Assembly (NCBI GenBank): GCA_021641225.1
Contig: JAJWXI010000022.1
Span: 1 to 15,728 of the forward strand
Source of the DNA: Collinsella aerofaciens
Lineage (GTDB): Bacteria > Actinomycetota > Coriobacteriia > Coriobacteriales > Coriobacteriaceae
Direction: 5' to 3'
Length of the DNA stretch: 15,728 bases
Shown: in pieces, positions 6,088 to 13,580 of the stretch
Position numbering within the stretch: the first letter of the stretch is position 1
Layout: every line of letters starts with the position of its first letter
The notes under the pieces: model-generated
Databases searched by the model: none
Told to the model about the DNA's origin: nothing
What the model saw: the letters and a program-made list of their open reading frames with translations, nothing else
Position numbers and translations under genes: made by a program

Positions 6088-7878
6088 CTATGAGCGCTTG
6101 CGGCTCACCACGGCGCCTGCGGCGATAGCGGCTGTTCCCGCAAGGACGGTTGCCACGATGGCCGCACCCGAGGTGTCGCCGGTTGCCGCGAGCACGCCGG
6201 TAGTCTTGGCTTTCGTGGTTGAAGCCGCAACGGCCTTGGTCGGCTTTGAGCCCTCAGGCTTGGGGTTCTGCTTGGACTCCGCGGGCTTGCTTTCTGCGGG
6301 CTTGGTCTCGTCGGGCTTGGGGTCTTCCGGCTTGGCTACCTCGGGAGGTGCGATGACCATGCTCTTGGCGACAGCTTCGTTATAGGGGGAGTCGATCACA
6401 GCGTCGCCCGTGCCGATGGCTTGGCCTGCCTCGTAGATGCCGTCACGGAGCTTGCGATAGTCAATGACCTTGCCGCCTTCGGGCGTCTGGATGGCGGCGT
6501 TCTCAATCTTGATGGTGCCGATTGTCTTGCCGTCAGCGCTCATGGCACGGGCAAAGATTGCCGCTGTATCTCCTTCGGCCGTTACCTTGCTGCGGATGAT
6601 CGAGATGACTGCGGGTGTGACGCCCTCGCTGGTCTGGGCGATGATGCCGATGTTCTCGCCTTGGGGTTCGCGCCTCGTCTCGCCATCTTGGTTTTCGCTG
6701 TAGGGGATGGGGCCGTCGCCGTTCTCGACATAGCGGGCTATGGCCTTGACAACGGAGTCGCTGATGTAGATGTGGCCGCCCTTCTCGTTGGGTCGATCGT
6801 TTCTGGTGGAGAATGCAGCCGAAACCTCGCCTTCCGCAAACGCGTCCACGGTGGAGCCGTTCTTGACGACGATGTCGTCCTGGTAGGTGAAGAGGGCGTT
6901 GGCGCCACCGTATCTGCCTTTACTTGCACGGACCGTCACGTTTGCATGATCGAGGGTGATGCCCTTGTGGGCATAGACGCCATATTCAACACCGTTTACG
7001 TTGAGGGAGGCGTTTGTGGCTGCGAGGCTGCCCTTGGCCTCGACGGCAGCGTCTTTCTCGGAGCTTGCCTTGACCTGGCTGCCGTCCGAGATGTTGATAT
7101 TGCCGCCGCTCCAAAGGGCCTCACCATCGGCTGAGCTTGCCTCGACTGTGCCGCCACCCTTGATGGTGAGGTTCTTGTCGGTTCCAATACCCTTGTCCTT
7201 GGTAGCCCTGGCGGTGACGGCCCCGCTGTCGTCAATCGTGATATTGCCGTTTGCCCTGATGCCATCCGATACGCCCGTGGCGTTGACGTTGCCCGAACCT
7301 TTGATAGCGAGATCGCCCTCGGCGTCGATGGCATCAAACCCAACGCTCGTGGCGTTGACGGATCCGGCTCCGTCGATGTTGATATTACCCGTGGAGAGGA
7401 TAGCGTCCTCAGTAGATGTCACGCTGAGCGTGCTGCCCGCGTCGCCTTGGATATTGAGCTCGGCGTTCTCATTCTTGCCATGAGAAGCCTTGATGCCTTC
7501 GATCCATTCGGCAGTGACGATGTTGGTTCCCGAGTAATTCACGTTGAGCTTGCCTGCGGCCTGGATCTCGCCGCCGTTATAGTTGTTGAGCTTCAAGTCG
7601 TCGGCGCCGTCCCACGACCAGGTGCCGGTCTCGTCGCCCGCCGCAGTGCCGGCGTTGTATTTGGTTTCGCCGACCTTGACCCATTCCGCCGCGAGCGAGA
7701 CGCTCGGCATGAGCAGCGAGCTCACCGTGAGCGCGCACACGGCGCCTACGACGATGCGGCGCGTCACGCGGCGCCAGCTGCCGTGCGCGAGTCCTATGCG
7801 ACGGCGAACGTCGGGTTCGGCAACATGGGTTCCGGCGGTAGTGTCATTGCGTTTGGGGGTCGTGAACAAGGCTGCCAT
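6088..7878 (-). CDS. Sortase-anchored (LAATG) beta-helix surface protein, putative carbohydrate-binding
   Basis: 596 aa from ATG 7878, chosen because GGGAG lies 6 nt upstream; in-frame ATG 7896 has no ribosome site. An Arg-rich start leads to a hydrophobic stretch (about 42-64) ending SLAA before EW, a likely signal-peptide cleavage. Residues 158-275 contain five tandem repeats of about 24 residues of the type GNINIDGAGSVNATS. Weaker repeats run on to about 460. This is typical of a right-handed beta-helix resembling Cthe_2159-type carbohydrate-binding proteins. A Pro/Lys/Glu-rich wall spacer follows (about 511-546). The C-terminus is a cell-wall sorting signal: LAATG at 563-567, a hydrophobic stretch, then RKRS. 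LAxTG is the signal class E sortases use. It should therefore be displayed on the cell wall. The ligand is unknown, and the carbohydrate role is inferred from fold alone. Confidence 0.85.
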   Translation of the reverse strand: MAALFTTPKRNDTTAGTHVAEPDVRRRIGLAHGSWRRVTRRIVVGAVCALTVSSLLMPSVSLAAEWVKVGETKYNAGTAAGDETGTWSWDGADDLKLNNYNGGEIQAAGKLNVNYSGTNIVTAEWIEGIKASHGKNENAELNIQGDAGSTLSVTSTEDAILSTGNINIDGAGSVNATSVGFDAIDAEGDLAIKGSGNVNATGVSDGIRANGNITIDDSGAVTARATKDKGIGTDKNLTIKGGGTVEASSADGEALWSGGNINISDGSQVKASSEKDAAVEAKGSLAATNASLNVNGVEYGVYAHKGITLDHANVTVRASKGRYGGANALFTYQDDIVVKNGSTVDAFAEGEVSAAFSTRNDRPNEKGGHIYISDSVVKAIARYVENGDGPIPYSENQDGETRREPQGENIGIIAQTSEGVTPAVISIIRSKVTAEGDTAAIFARAMSADGKTIGTIKIENAAIQTPEGGKVIDYRKLRDGIYEAGQAIGTGDAVIDSPYNEAVAKSMVIAPPEVAKPEDPKPDETKPAESKPAESKQNPKPEGSKPTKAVAASTTKAKTTGVLAATGDTSGAAIVATVLAGTAAIAAGAVVSRKRS

Positions 7879-8027
7879 GGTTGCTCCCGTTCTCATAGGG
7901 CCTATACGGCTAGGTTCAGCGTATCTGCTGGATGTTGCCGGCGGTAGTGCCGTTTGGAGGGCAAAATGTCCAAAAAATTTCGGGAAACAATAAACCGCGT
8001 GCCCACGTGTTGCCTTGCTTTAAAAGA

Positions 8028-8062
8028 AAGGCGCGGAGCCGCTCGTTGCGACTCCGCGCCTT
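8028..8062 (-). terminator. Terminator of the purine permease gene
   Basis: An 11-bp stem (AAGGCGCGGAG at 8028-8038 with CTCCGCGCCTT at 8052-8062) sits 27 nt after the permease stop. The minus strand continues TCTTTT. It insulates the permease from the surface-protein gene downstream. Confidence 0.85.
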
Positions 8063-8088
8063 GTTGTTTTACTTTAGCGTCCTTGCCG

Positions 8089-9402
8089 TTACGCCACAAA
8101 GAAGTAGACGAGGAAGGCGAGGGCGGCAATCCACATGAGCGGCTTGATCTTGGAGGCTTCGCCCTTAAAGAGCGCGACGACCACGTAGGCGATGAAGCCC
8201 AGGCCGATGCCGGCGGAGATGGAGTAGGTGAAGGGCACGCCGGCGACGATCATAAACGCCGGGAAGCCCTGCGAGACATCGGACCAGTCGATCTCGGAGG
8301 CCTCGCTCATCATGAGGTAGCCGACGTAGACCAGGGCACCGCAGGTGGCAGCGCTGGAAACGATGGAGACGACGGGGGAGAAGAACGCGGCGAGGATAAA
8401 CAGCACGCCGGTGGTGACGGAGGTGAGGCCCGTACGGCCACCGTCAGCAGCGCCAGAGGTGGACTCGACGAAGGTGGTGATGGAGGAGACGCCCATAAAG
8501 CCACCGGCAGCGGCGGCCACGGAGTCAACGACCAGGATGGGGCGGATGTCCTCGACATTGCCGTCCTCTGTCAGGAACTCGCCCTGCTTGGCGACGGCCA
8601 TGGCGGTACCCATGGTGTCGAAGAAGTCACTCATGAGCAGCGAGAAGGCAACGACGAGCAACATCGGGTCGGTCAGGACCTTCACGATGGCAAGGTTGCC
8701 GTCGGCGGTGCTGGCAAACGGAGCGCCAAAGGTCGAGAAGTTGAGCGGGGCGATGAGGCCCTCGGGGGCGTGGGTGACGCCCAGCGGGATGCCGGCGATA
8801 ACGGCGACGATGATGCCGATGAGCAGCGAACCCGGCACGTTGCGGGAGGCCAGGGCAACCGTCACGATGATGGAGATGATGCCGACGATAAAGGTGGGGG
8901 AGGTGATGTCGCCCAGACCGACGAGCGTACCGGCGCCAGCGGTGATGATACCGGCGTCGCACAGGCCGATCATGGCGATGAACAGGCCCAGGCCAACCGA
9001 GATGGCGTGGCGCAGGACGACGGGGATGGCGTCCATGATGGCCTCGCGCAGGCCGCAAAGGACGAGCAGCAAGATGACGACACCCTCGAGGAAGATAACG
9101 CTCATGGCCACATGCCAGTCACCCCCGCACATAGTGGTGGTGATGCCTGCGATCATGGCGTTGATGCCCAGGCCCGACGCGCAGGCGAGTGGGCGGTTAG
9201 CGAAGATGCCCATACAGATGGTCATGATGCCAGCGCCCAGGCAGGTGGCGCAGGCGAGCGCTCCCGCATCGATGCCGGCGCCCGAGAGCACCGCGGGGTT
9301 GACGGCAATGATGTAGGCCATTGCCAGGAACGTTGTCAGTCCAGCGCGAAGTTCGGTCCCGATTGTGGACTTGCGCTCACTGACGTGAAATAGTTCGTCC
9401 AT
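8089..9402 (-). CDS. Purine (guanine/hypoxanthine/adenine) permease, AzgA/PbuG-type
   Basis: A 437-aa polytopic membrane protein of the AzgA-like branch of the NCS2/AzgA superfamily, importing purine bases by proton symport. The start, with ELRAGLTTFLAMAYIIAVNP, is the typical AzgA N-terminus (family pattern E-x-x-AG-x-TTF-x-TMAYI-x-x-VNP). SDFFDTMGT corresponds to the conserved FFDTxGT motif, and ASGLGINAM to the APGMGLNA block, here with Ser and Ile changes. Guanine/hypoxanthine and adenine carriers cannot be told apart by eye. ATG 9402 has AAGGAAAGGG 5 nt upstream; the longer open frame beyond it lacks family sequence. No purine riboswitch was recognised in the leader, although a 6-bp stem (9420-9425 with 9435-9440) lies just before the ribosome site. 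Confidence 0.9.
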   Translation of the reverse strand: MDELFHVSERKSTIGTELRAGLTTFLAMAYIIAVNPAVLSGAGIDAGALACATCLGAGIMTICMGIFANRPLACASGLGINAMIAGITTTMCGGDWHVAMSVIFLEGVVILLLVLCGLREAIMDAIPVVLRHAISVGLGLFIAMIGLCDAGIITAGAGTLVGLGDITSPTFIVGIISIIVTVALASRNVPGSLLIGIIVAVIAGIPLGVTHAPEGLIAPLNFSTFGAPFASTADGNLAIVKVLTDPMLLVVAFSLLMSDFFDTMGTAMAVAKQGEFLTEDGNVEDIRPILVVDSVAAAAGGFMGVSSITTFVESTSGAADGGRTGLTSVTTGVLFILAAFFSPVVSIVSSAATCGALVYVGYLMMSEASEIDWSDVSQGFPAFMIVAGVPFTYSISAGIGLGFIAYVVVALFKGEASKIKPLMWIAALAFLVYFFVA

Positions 9403-9556
9403 GCATACCCTTTCCTTGTTCGGCCCCGAGTTTAGGCCGATTGACACGAACTTACTTACTATATCGCCTTTACGACCTTGCTGTTCCCCACATGTTGATG
9501 TTCGGCGCAATGTAGCAGACGGGCGGTATTTTCCGTATGAAAATGTGTAGGTACCG

Positions 9557-9562
9557 TATACT
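9557..9562 (+). promoter_or_regulatory. Putative -10 box of the deformylase-like gene
   Basis: TATACT matches the -10 consensus at 5 of 6 positions and would start transcription about 27 nt before ATG 9596. The region at -35 (around GTATGA, 9535-9540) is poor. Confidence 0.4.
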
Positions 9563-9595
9563 TAAGCAGTTACAACGACCCCTATGGAGGAACGT

Positions 9596-10015
9596 ATGAT
9601 TAAAGAGCTCTGCCACGACGAGGCTATTCTGTCTCAGCGTTGCGAGGTTGCGACCGTCGAGGACGAGTCGGTGGCCCAGGATCTGATCGATACCATCAAG
9701 TCGCTCGACGATGCCGGCTGCCTTGCCGCCAACCAGATCGGCGTCACCAAGAAGGTCTGCGTCTACCTGGACGATGCCGGCGAGCCCCATGTGCTCTACA
9801 ACCCCCGTCTGGTGTTTGGCCTGGGCGCCAGCAAGATGGAGGAGAGCTGCCTGACGCACGAGGAGATCACCAAGTCCACGCGCTACATCAAGTGCAAGGT
9901 TGCCTTTGACGTGATCGTCGACGGCAAGATGCGCGAGCGCAAGCAGGACTTCGTCGGTTTTGAAGCGCAGATGGTCCAACATATGATCGATCACTGTCTA
10001 GGCAAGCTTGTCTAG
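9596..10015 (+). CDS. Peptide-deformylase-like protein lacking the catalytic glutamate
   Basis: 139 aa, shorter than typical deformylase (about 150-200 aa). Peptide deformylase removes the formyl group from new proteins. Motif I, GCLAANQIG at 41-49, is intact, including Gln47. Motif II reads ESCLT (normally EGCLS) and keeps the metal ligand Cys85. Motif III reads QHMIDH (normally QHExDH). Metal ligands His129 and His133 are kept, but the catalytic Glu is Met130. Metal binding is therefore likely, while normal deformylation is doubtful. The family's C-terminal helix is also missing, since the protein ends a few residues after the motif. ATG 9596 follows GGAGG by 5 nt. A separate active def gene is expected elsewhere in the genome. 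The frame is otherwise intact, with a terminator behind it, so decay is not evident. Confidence 0.85.
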   Translation: MIKELCHDEAILSQRCEVATVEDESVAQDLIDTIKSLDDAGCLAANQIGVTKKVCVYLDDAGEPHVLYNPRLVFGLGASKMEESCLTHEEITKSTRYIKCKVAFDVIVDGKMRERKQDFVGFEAQMVQHMIDHCLGKLV

Positions 10016-10048
10016 AGTGATTTGATCAGGGATCGAACCAGTGCTTTG

Positions 10049-10090
10049 GCCCGGGCGTGACATTGTTGTCATGTCCGGGCTTTGTTGTTT
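10049..10090 (+). terminator. Terminator of the deformylase-like gene
   Basis: GCCCGGGCGTGAC (10049-10061) pairs with GTCATGTCCGGGC (10068-10080) over 13 bp, two of them G-U in RNA, with a 6-nt loop. TTTGTTGTTT follows. It separates this gene from the bile salt hydrolase gene. Confidence 0.9.
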
Positions 10091-10147
10091 AGCGCCTTTT
10101 TGTTTGGTGACAATGAGTTTAGCAAGAACGAAAAGCTAGGAGGCGCT

Positions 10148-11113
10148 ATGTGTACGAGCATTCGATTTACCGATAATTCTGGCCACATGTATCTGGGCCG
10201 CAACCTCGACTGGAGCTTTGACTACGGCCAACAGGTTCGCGTGATGCCGCGCGGGTTTCACATTCCGTATTCGTTTATCGACGACGCGACAGCGGCACAC
10301 GCGGTGATCGGTATGTGCATCGATTACAAGAACTACCCTATGTTCTTCGATTGCGGCAACGATGCGGGCCTCGCCGTGGCGGGTCTCAATTTCCCGGGTT
10401 ATGCCGAGTATGCCGAGGACCCTGTCGACGGCAAGACCAATATCGCGGCCTATGAGTTTCCCCTGTGGGTGGCAGCGACGTTCTCGACGGTCGATGAGGT
10501 CGAGGCCGCGCTGCGCGACACGGTGATTGTCGCCAAATCTGCCGGAGAGGGGCTGGGCGTGTCGCTGCTCCATTGGATTATTGGCGACAGCCAGCGCAGC
10601 ATCGTGGTCGAGATGATGGCTGACGGCCTGCATGTATACGACGATCCGGTCGACACCCTTGCCAATCAGCCGACCTTCCCGTGGCACATGGAAAACCTGC
10701 GCACCTATATCACTGCCACAAGCGATTTTCCGCAGACGGCGACATGGCGTGGCGCCGAGCTCAAGCCCTATGGCGCGGGTGCCGGCATGCGCGGTATTCC
10801 GGGCGATTGCTATTCGCCGAGCCGTTTTGTAAAGGCGGCGTACCTCAATGCCAATTACCCGCAAAAGGAGAGCGAGACCGAAAACGTCGTCCGCATGTTC
10901 CGTTCACTCGAGGGCGTGGTGATGATTGAGGGGGCGTCCAGGATGGGCGATGGCAAGTTCGAGAAGACTATCTATACCGGATGCTTTAGCGCGCGCACGG
11001 GCAATTATTACTACGCGATGTATGGGGATCCGTCGATTCGCTACGTGAGCCTGATGGATGCCGAGGGCGCGAGCCCCGATAGGCTCGTGGTTCCCGAGCC
11101 GCGCCGTTCGTAG
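10148..11113 (+). CDS. bsh: Bile salt hydrolase (choloylglycine hydrolase)
   Basis: A 321-aa Ntn-hydrolase that cleaves the amide bond of glycine- or taurine-conjugated bile acids. Cys2 follows the initiator Met directly, so Met removal alone exposes the nucleophile. The other active-site residues are in place: Arg18 and Asp21 in GRNLDW, Asn81 in AGLNFPG, Asn173 in LANQP, and Arg226 in SPSRF. Asn at 81 in the LNFPG setting favours bile salt hydrolase; related penicillin V acylases usually have Tyr there. The ANQP segment and the WHMENLRTYI stretch, however, look more like the acylases, so side activity is possible. There is no signal peptide, so it is cytoplasmic. ATG 10148 has AGGAGG 4 nt upstream; the longer open frame starts inside the preceding terminator. 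Confidence 0.93.
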   Translation: MCTSIRFTDNSGHMYLGRNLDWSFDYGQQVRVMPRGFHIPYSFIDDATAAHAVIGMCIDYKNYPMFFDCGNDAGLAVAGLNFPGYAEYAEDPVDGKTNIAAYEFPLWVAATFSTVDEVEAALRDTVIVAKSAGEGLGVSLLHWIIGDSQRSIVVEMMADGLHVYDDPVDTLANQPTFPWHMENLRTYITATSDFPQTATWRGAELKPYGAGAGMRGIPGDCYSPSRFVKAAYLNANYPQKESETENVVRMFRSLEGVVMIEGASRMGDGKFEKTIYTGCFSARTGNYYYAMYGDPSIRYVSLMDAEGASPDRLVVPEPRRS

Positions 11114-11136
11114 CTCACTGGTCCGTTGCGACATAA

Positions 11137-11172
11137 AACGGCCTCGCACCTCTTATGAGATGCGAGGCCGTT
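11137..11172 (-). terminator. Terminator of kup, between the converging bsh and kup genes
   Basis: AACGGCCTCGCA (11137-11148) and TGCGAGGCCGTT (11161-11172) form a perfect 12-bp stem with a small inner CTC/GAG pairing. The minus strand continues TTATGT, giving a T-run for kup. The plus side has no T-run but may still stop bsh transcripts. Confidence 0.8.
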
Positions 11173-11194
11173 GTCGTCAATGGCTGGTGGCGTG

Positions 11195-13423
11195 TTAGAA
11201 GTTGGCGTCGTTGAACTGGGTGCTCTCGAGTCCGTCGAGTTGCTGCTCGGGCGTATCGGCGACGCTCTCGAGCAGCTCAGTGGGATCGACGTTCATATTC
11301 CTACCGGCCTCGTTGCCGTTGACCAGGTCGTCCGAGAAGATGTCGACTTCCATTTCCTCGGCTTCCTCGATCTGAACTTCGAGTGGCACCTGGGTGCGTA
11401 CAAGCTTGACTGCCGGACGCATGCGGGCAAAGAGGGGCACGTACTCGATGATGATGGCCGAGTTCTCTAGGCCGTACCAACGTGCCGGGCTTCCGCAGGC
11501 GCGGCGGACGGCGTACTTGATGGCCATCACGCGGTGGTCGTTGCGGTTGATGTCCGTTTCGGGGGCAAGCATCTTGCGCAGCATGCAAAAGCGGAAGTCA
11601 CCTACGTTGCCGCGCGTCTCGTAGATGGAGTAGGTGTGATGTTGCGGCGGCAGCTCGCCCGATGCCATCAAGTCGCCGACGATCTGACGCAGATAGGCGT
11701 TGACGCGCTGGTTGACCTTAAAGCCCAGGTCTAGACGCACGCGGAACAAAAAGTCCGTGCCAAAGGTCTCGACGGAATACTCGTGCGTATAGGGTTCGTC
11801 GGTAACGTGCACGTTGATGAACCAATATGCCTTGGCGCGCTTGGGGTGCTTGTCCAGGATGGAATAGAGCACGTCGCGGTCGAGTGTGAGCGGGTCGGGG
11901 CTGTTGGTGAGAAATACCAGATTGTCGGCGAGCACGGGATAGGTCTCGTCATTGCGCAGGCGATTGAGCTGGTCAATGTACTTGGAGACGGGCAGCAGGA
12001 TCGTCTGCGTGCGCTCGATGGCGGTGCCGCGACGCCACACATACATAAGGCCAAACAGCAGTGCGGCCAAGAAGATCATCACATAGCCGCCGTCAAAGAA
12101 CATGGTGAGGCACGAGGCGAAAAAGCACAGCTCAATGGCGCCGAAGAGCAGGGCGAAGACGCAGGCGCCCAGCTTGTGCTTGAGAATGCCGGCGATATAG
12201 CTCGTCAAAAGCGTGGTGGTCATAAGCATGGTCACGGTAATGGCGAGGCCGTAGGCACTCTCCATGCGCTCGGAGTTTTGGAACAGCAGCACGATGAAGA
12301 TGCAGCCGACCCACATGATGTTATTGACGAGCGGAATATAGAGCTGGCCCTTGGTGTCGCTGGGGTAGTGGATGCGCAGGTGCGGCATAAGGTTGAGGCG
12401 CGTTGCCTCGGATACCAGCGAGAACGAGCCGGTGATGAGCGCCTGTGAGGCGATGATGGCCGCCACGGCCGAAAGCACGATGGCAAAGGGGCGTAGGGGC
12501 TCGGGGAGCATCATATAGAACGGGTTGACGATATCCATCGCGAGCATCTGGGGGTTGGAGTTATTGGCGAGCAGCCAGGCTCCCTGACCCAGATAGTTGA
12601 GGATAAGGGCCGCCTTAACAAATGGCCAGGATGCATAGATGTTTGCCTTGCCCACGTGGCCCATGTCCGAGTAGAGCGCCTCGGCACCGGTTGTCGATAG
12701 GAAGACAAAGCCGAGCACCATAATGCCCGAGTGGTTGATGGGCGAGAACAGAAACATGATGCCGCGGATGGGGTTGAGCGCGCGCAAGATGGACAGGTTG
12801 CCGAGCATGTTGAACAGGCCAGCGCCTGCCAAGAACAGGAACCATAGTGTCATGAGCGGGCCGAACAGCTTGCCGATCGACGAGGTGCCGGCGCGCTGCA
12901 TGGCAAATAGGCCGCAGATAATGATGATGGTAATAATGATGACGTTGGTCTGGCCGTCGCCCAGCAGCGCATGGCCCCATTCGATGGTGCGTAGACCCTC
13001 GATGGCTGTGGTGACCGTGACGGCGGGGGTGAGGATGCCGTCGGCGAGCAGCGCCGCGCCGCCGATCATGGCGGGCAGAATCAGCCATGGTGCCACCTTG
13101 CGTACGAGGCTGAACAGGGCGAAGATGCCGCCTTCGTTGTGGTTGTCGGCCTTCATGGCGATTACCACGTACTTGACCGTGGTCACGAGCGTCATGGTCC
13201 AGATGACGAGCGAAAGCGCGCCCAGGATCATGTCCTCGCTGACGGTACCGATGCCGCCGTTGTTGGCGACGATTGATTTCATGGTGTACATGGGGCTCGT
13301 GCCGATGTCGCCATAGACGACGCCGAGCGTTACGAGCAGCATGCCAGCGGAGAGGGGGATGGCTCCGTGCCCGCCTTGCCCGCGCTGGTCTTGGAGGTTT
13401 GCCTCCAGTTTGTTGTGTGCCAC
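11195..13423 (-). CDS. kup: Kup potassium uptake transporter with extended acidic C-terminus
   Basis: 742 aa; Kup proteins are usually about 620-680 aa. They import potassium with protons. The signature GVVYGDIGTSPMYTMK is at 34-48, followed by the expected set of about 12 membrane segments through roughly residue 460 and a cytoplasmic C-terminal domain. The extra length is an acidic tail rich in Glu/Asp after VKLVRTQVP. GTG 13423 was chosen because AAGGGAG lies 5 nt upstream. In-frame ATG 13441 adds six residues but has no ribosome site and lies within an inverted repeat. A terminator follows the stop, and the EamA gene lies upstream on the same strand. No ydaO-type (c-di-AMP) riboswitch is recognisable in the short leader. 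Confidence 0.93.
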   Translation of the reverse strand: MAHNKLEANLQDQRGQGGHGAIPLSAGMLLVTLGVVYGDIGTSPMYTMKSIVANNGGIGTVSEDMILGALSLVIWTMTLVTTVKYVVIAMKADNHNEGGIFALFSLVRKVAPWLILPAMIGGAALLADGILTPAVTVTTAIEGLRTIEWGHALLGDGQTNVIIITIIIICGLFAMQRAGTSSIGKLFGPLMTLWFLFLAGAGLFNMLGNLSILRALNPIRGIMFLFSPINHSGIMVLGFVFLSTTGAEALYSDMGHVGKANIYASWPFVKAALILNYLGQGAWLLANNSNPQMLAMDIVNPFYMMLPEPLRPFAIVLSAVAAIIASQALITGSFSLVSEATRLNLMPHLRIHYPSDTKGQLYIPLVNNIMWVGCIFIVLLFQNSERMESAYGLAITVTMLMTTTLLTSYIAGILKHKLGACVFALLFGAIELCFFASCLTMFFDGGYVMIFLAALLFGLMYVWRRGTAIERTQTILLPVSKYIDQLNRLRNDETYPVLADNLVFLTNSPDPLTLDRDVLYSILDKHPKRAKAYWFINVHVTDEPYTHEYSVETFGTDFLFRVRLDLGFKVNQRVNAYLRQIVGDLMASGELPPQHHTYSIYETRGNVGDFRFCMLRKMLAPETDINRNDHRVMAIKYAVRRACGSPARWYGLENSAIIIEYVPLFARMRPAVKLVRTQVPLEVQIEEAEEMEVDIFSDDLVNGNEAGRNMNVDPTELLESVADTPEQQLDGLESTQFNDANF

Positions 13424-13434
13424 GAGGACTCCCT

Positions 13435-13456
13435 TAGACATCCGGTTATCTGTCTA
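13435..13456. promoter_or_regulatory. Inverted repeat in the kup leader, next to the ribosome site
   Basis: TAGACA (13435-13440) and TGTCTA (13451-13456) form a 6-bp inverted repeat with a 10-nt spacer, directly upstream of the GGGAG ribosome site of kup. A third TAGACA occurs at 13518-13523. It could be an operator or a leader hairpin affecting translation. Confidence 0.35.
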
Positions 13457-13522
13457 GGACAAAAAACTTTATGCCGTCTTTATACATACAAGAGCAGTTT
13501 GGCACATCGGGTTATTTTAGAC

Positions 13523-13546
13523 AATAATCCTCAGCTGGGGATTATT
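13523..13546. terminator. Hairpin after the EamA gene, possible terminator
   Basis: AATAATCCTC (13523-13532) pairs with GGGGATTATT (13537-13546), 10 bp including one G-U pair in RNA, with a 4-nt AGCT loop, 35 nt after the EamA stop. No real T-run follows on either strand, so termination is uncertain. It could also lie in a transcript running on into kup. Confidence 0.5.
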
Positions 13547-13580
13547 TATCTACGCAGGTAGCATTTCAAAGCAGGGGCTT

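Noticed and set aside
6421..7134. Plus-strand open frame antisense to the surface protein
   Set aside because: No ribosome site or recognisable domain. It mirrors the repeat-rich coding strand.
7100..7410. Regular repeats that might suggest a CRISPR array
   Set aside because: They are imperfect, in-frame protein repeats of about 72 bp encoding the beta-helix, without identical repeats and unique spacers.
7740..7878. Twin-arginine (Tat) export signal in the surface protein
   Set aside because: Paired arginines precede the hydrophobic stretch, but the S-R-R-x-F-L-K pattern is absent. Sortase-anchored proteins normally use Sec.
8345..9316. Second plus-strand open frame over the same permease (323 codons)
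   Set aside because: Pro/Met/Ser/Thr-rich artefact of codon bias with no plausible domain; the permease frame explains the region.
7954..9393. Long plus-strand open frame of 479 codons antisense to the purine permease
   Set aside because: Its product is a low-complexity Gly/Asp/His-rich sequence with no family features. The opposite strand encodes a clear permease. Such mirror frames are common in GC-rich genes.
9403..9595. Possible purine riboswitch in the purine permease leader
   Set aside because: The conserved purine aptamer loop sequences are not present. Only a 6-bp stem near the ribosome site is seen.
13424..13580. Possible ydaO/c-di-AMP riboswitch before kup
   Set aside because: Too short and lacking the conserved blocks of that aptamer.
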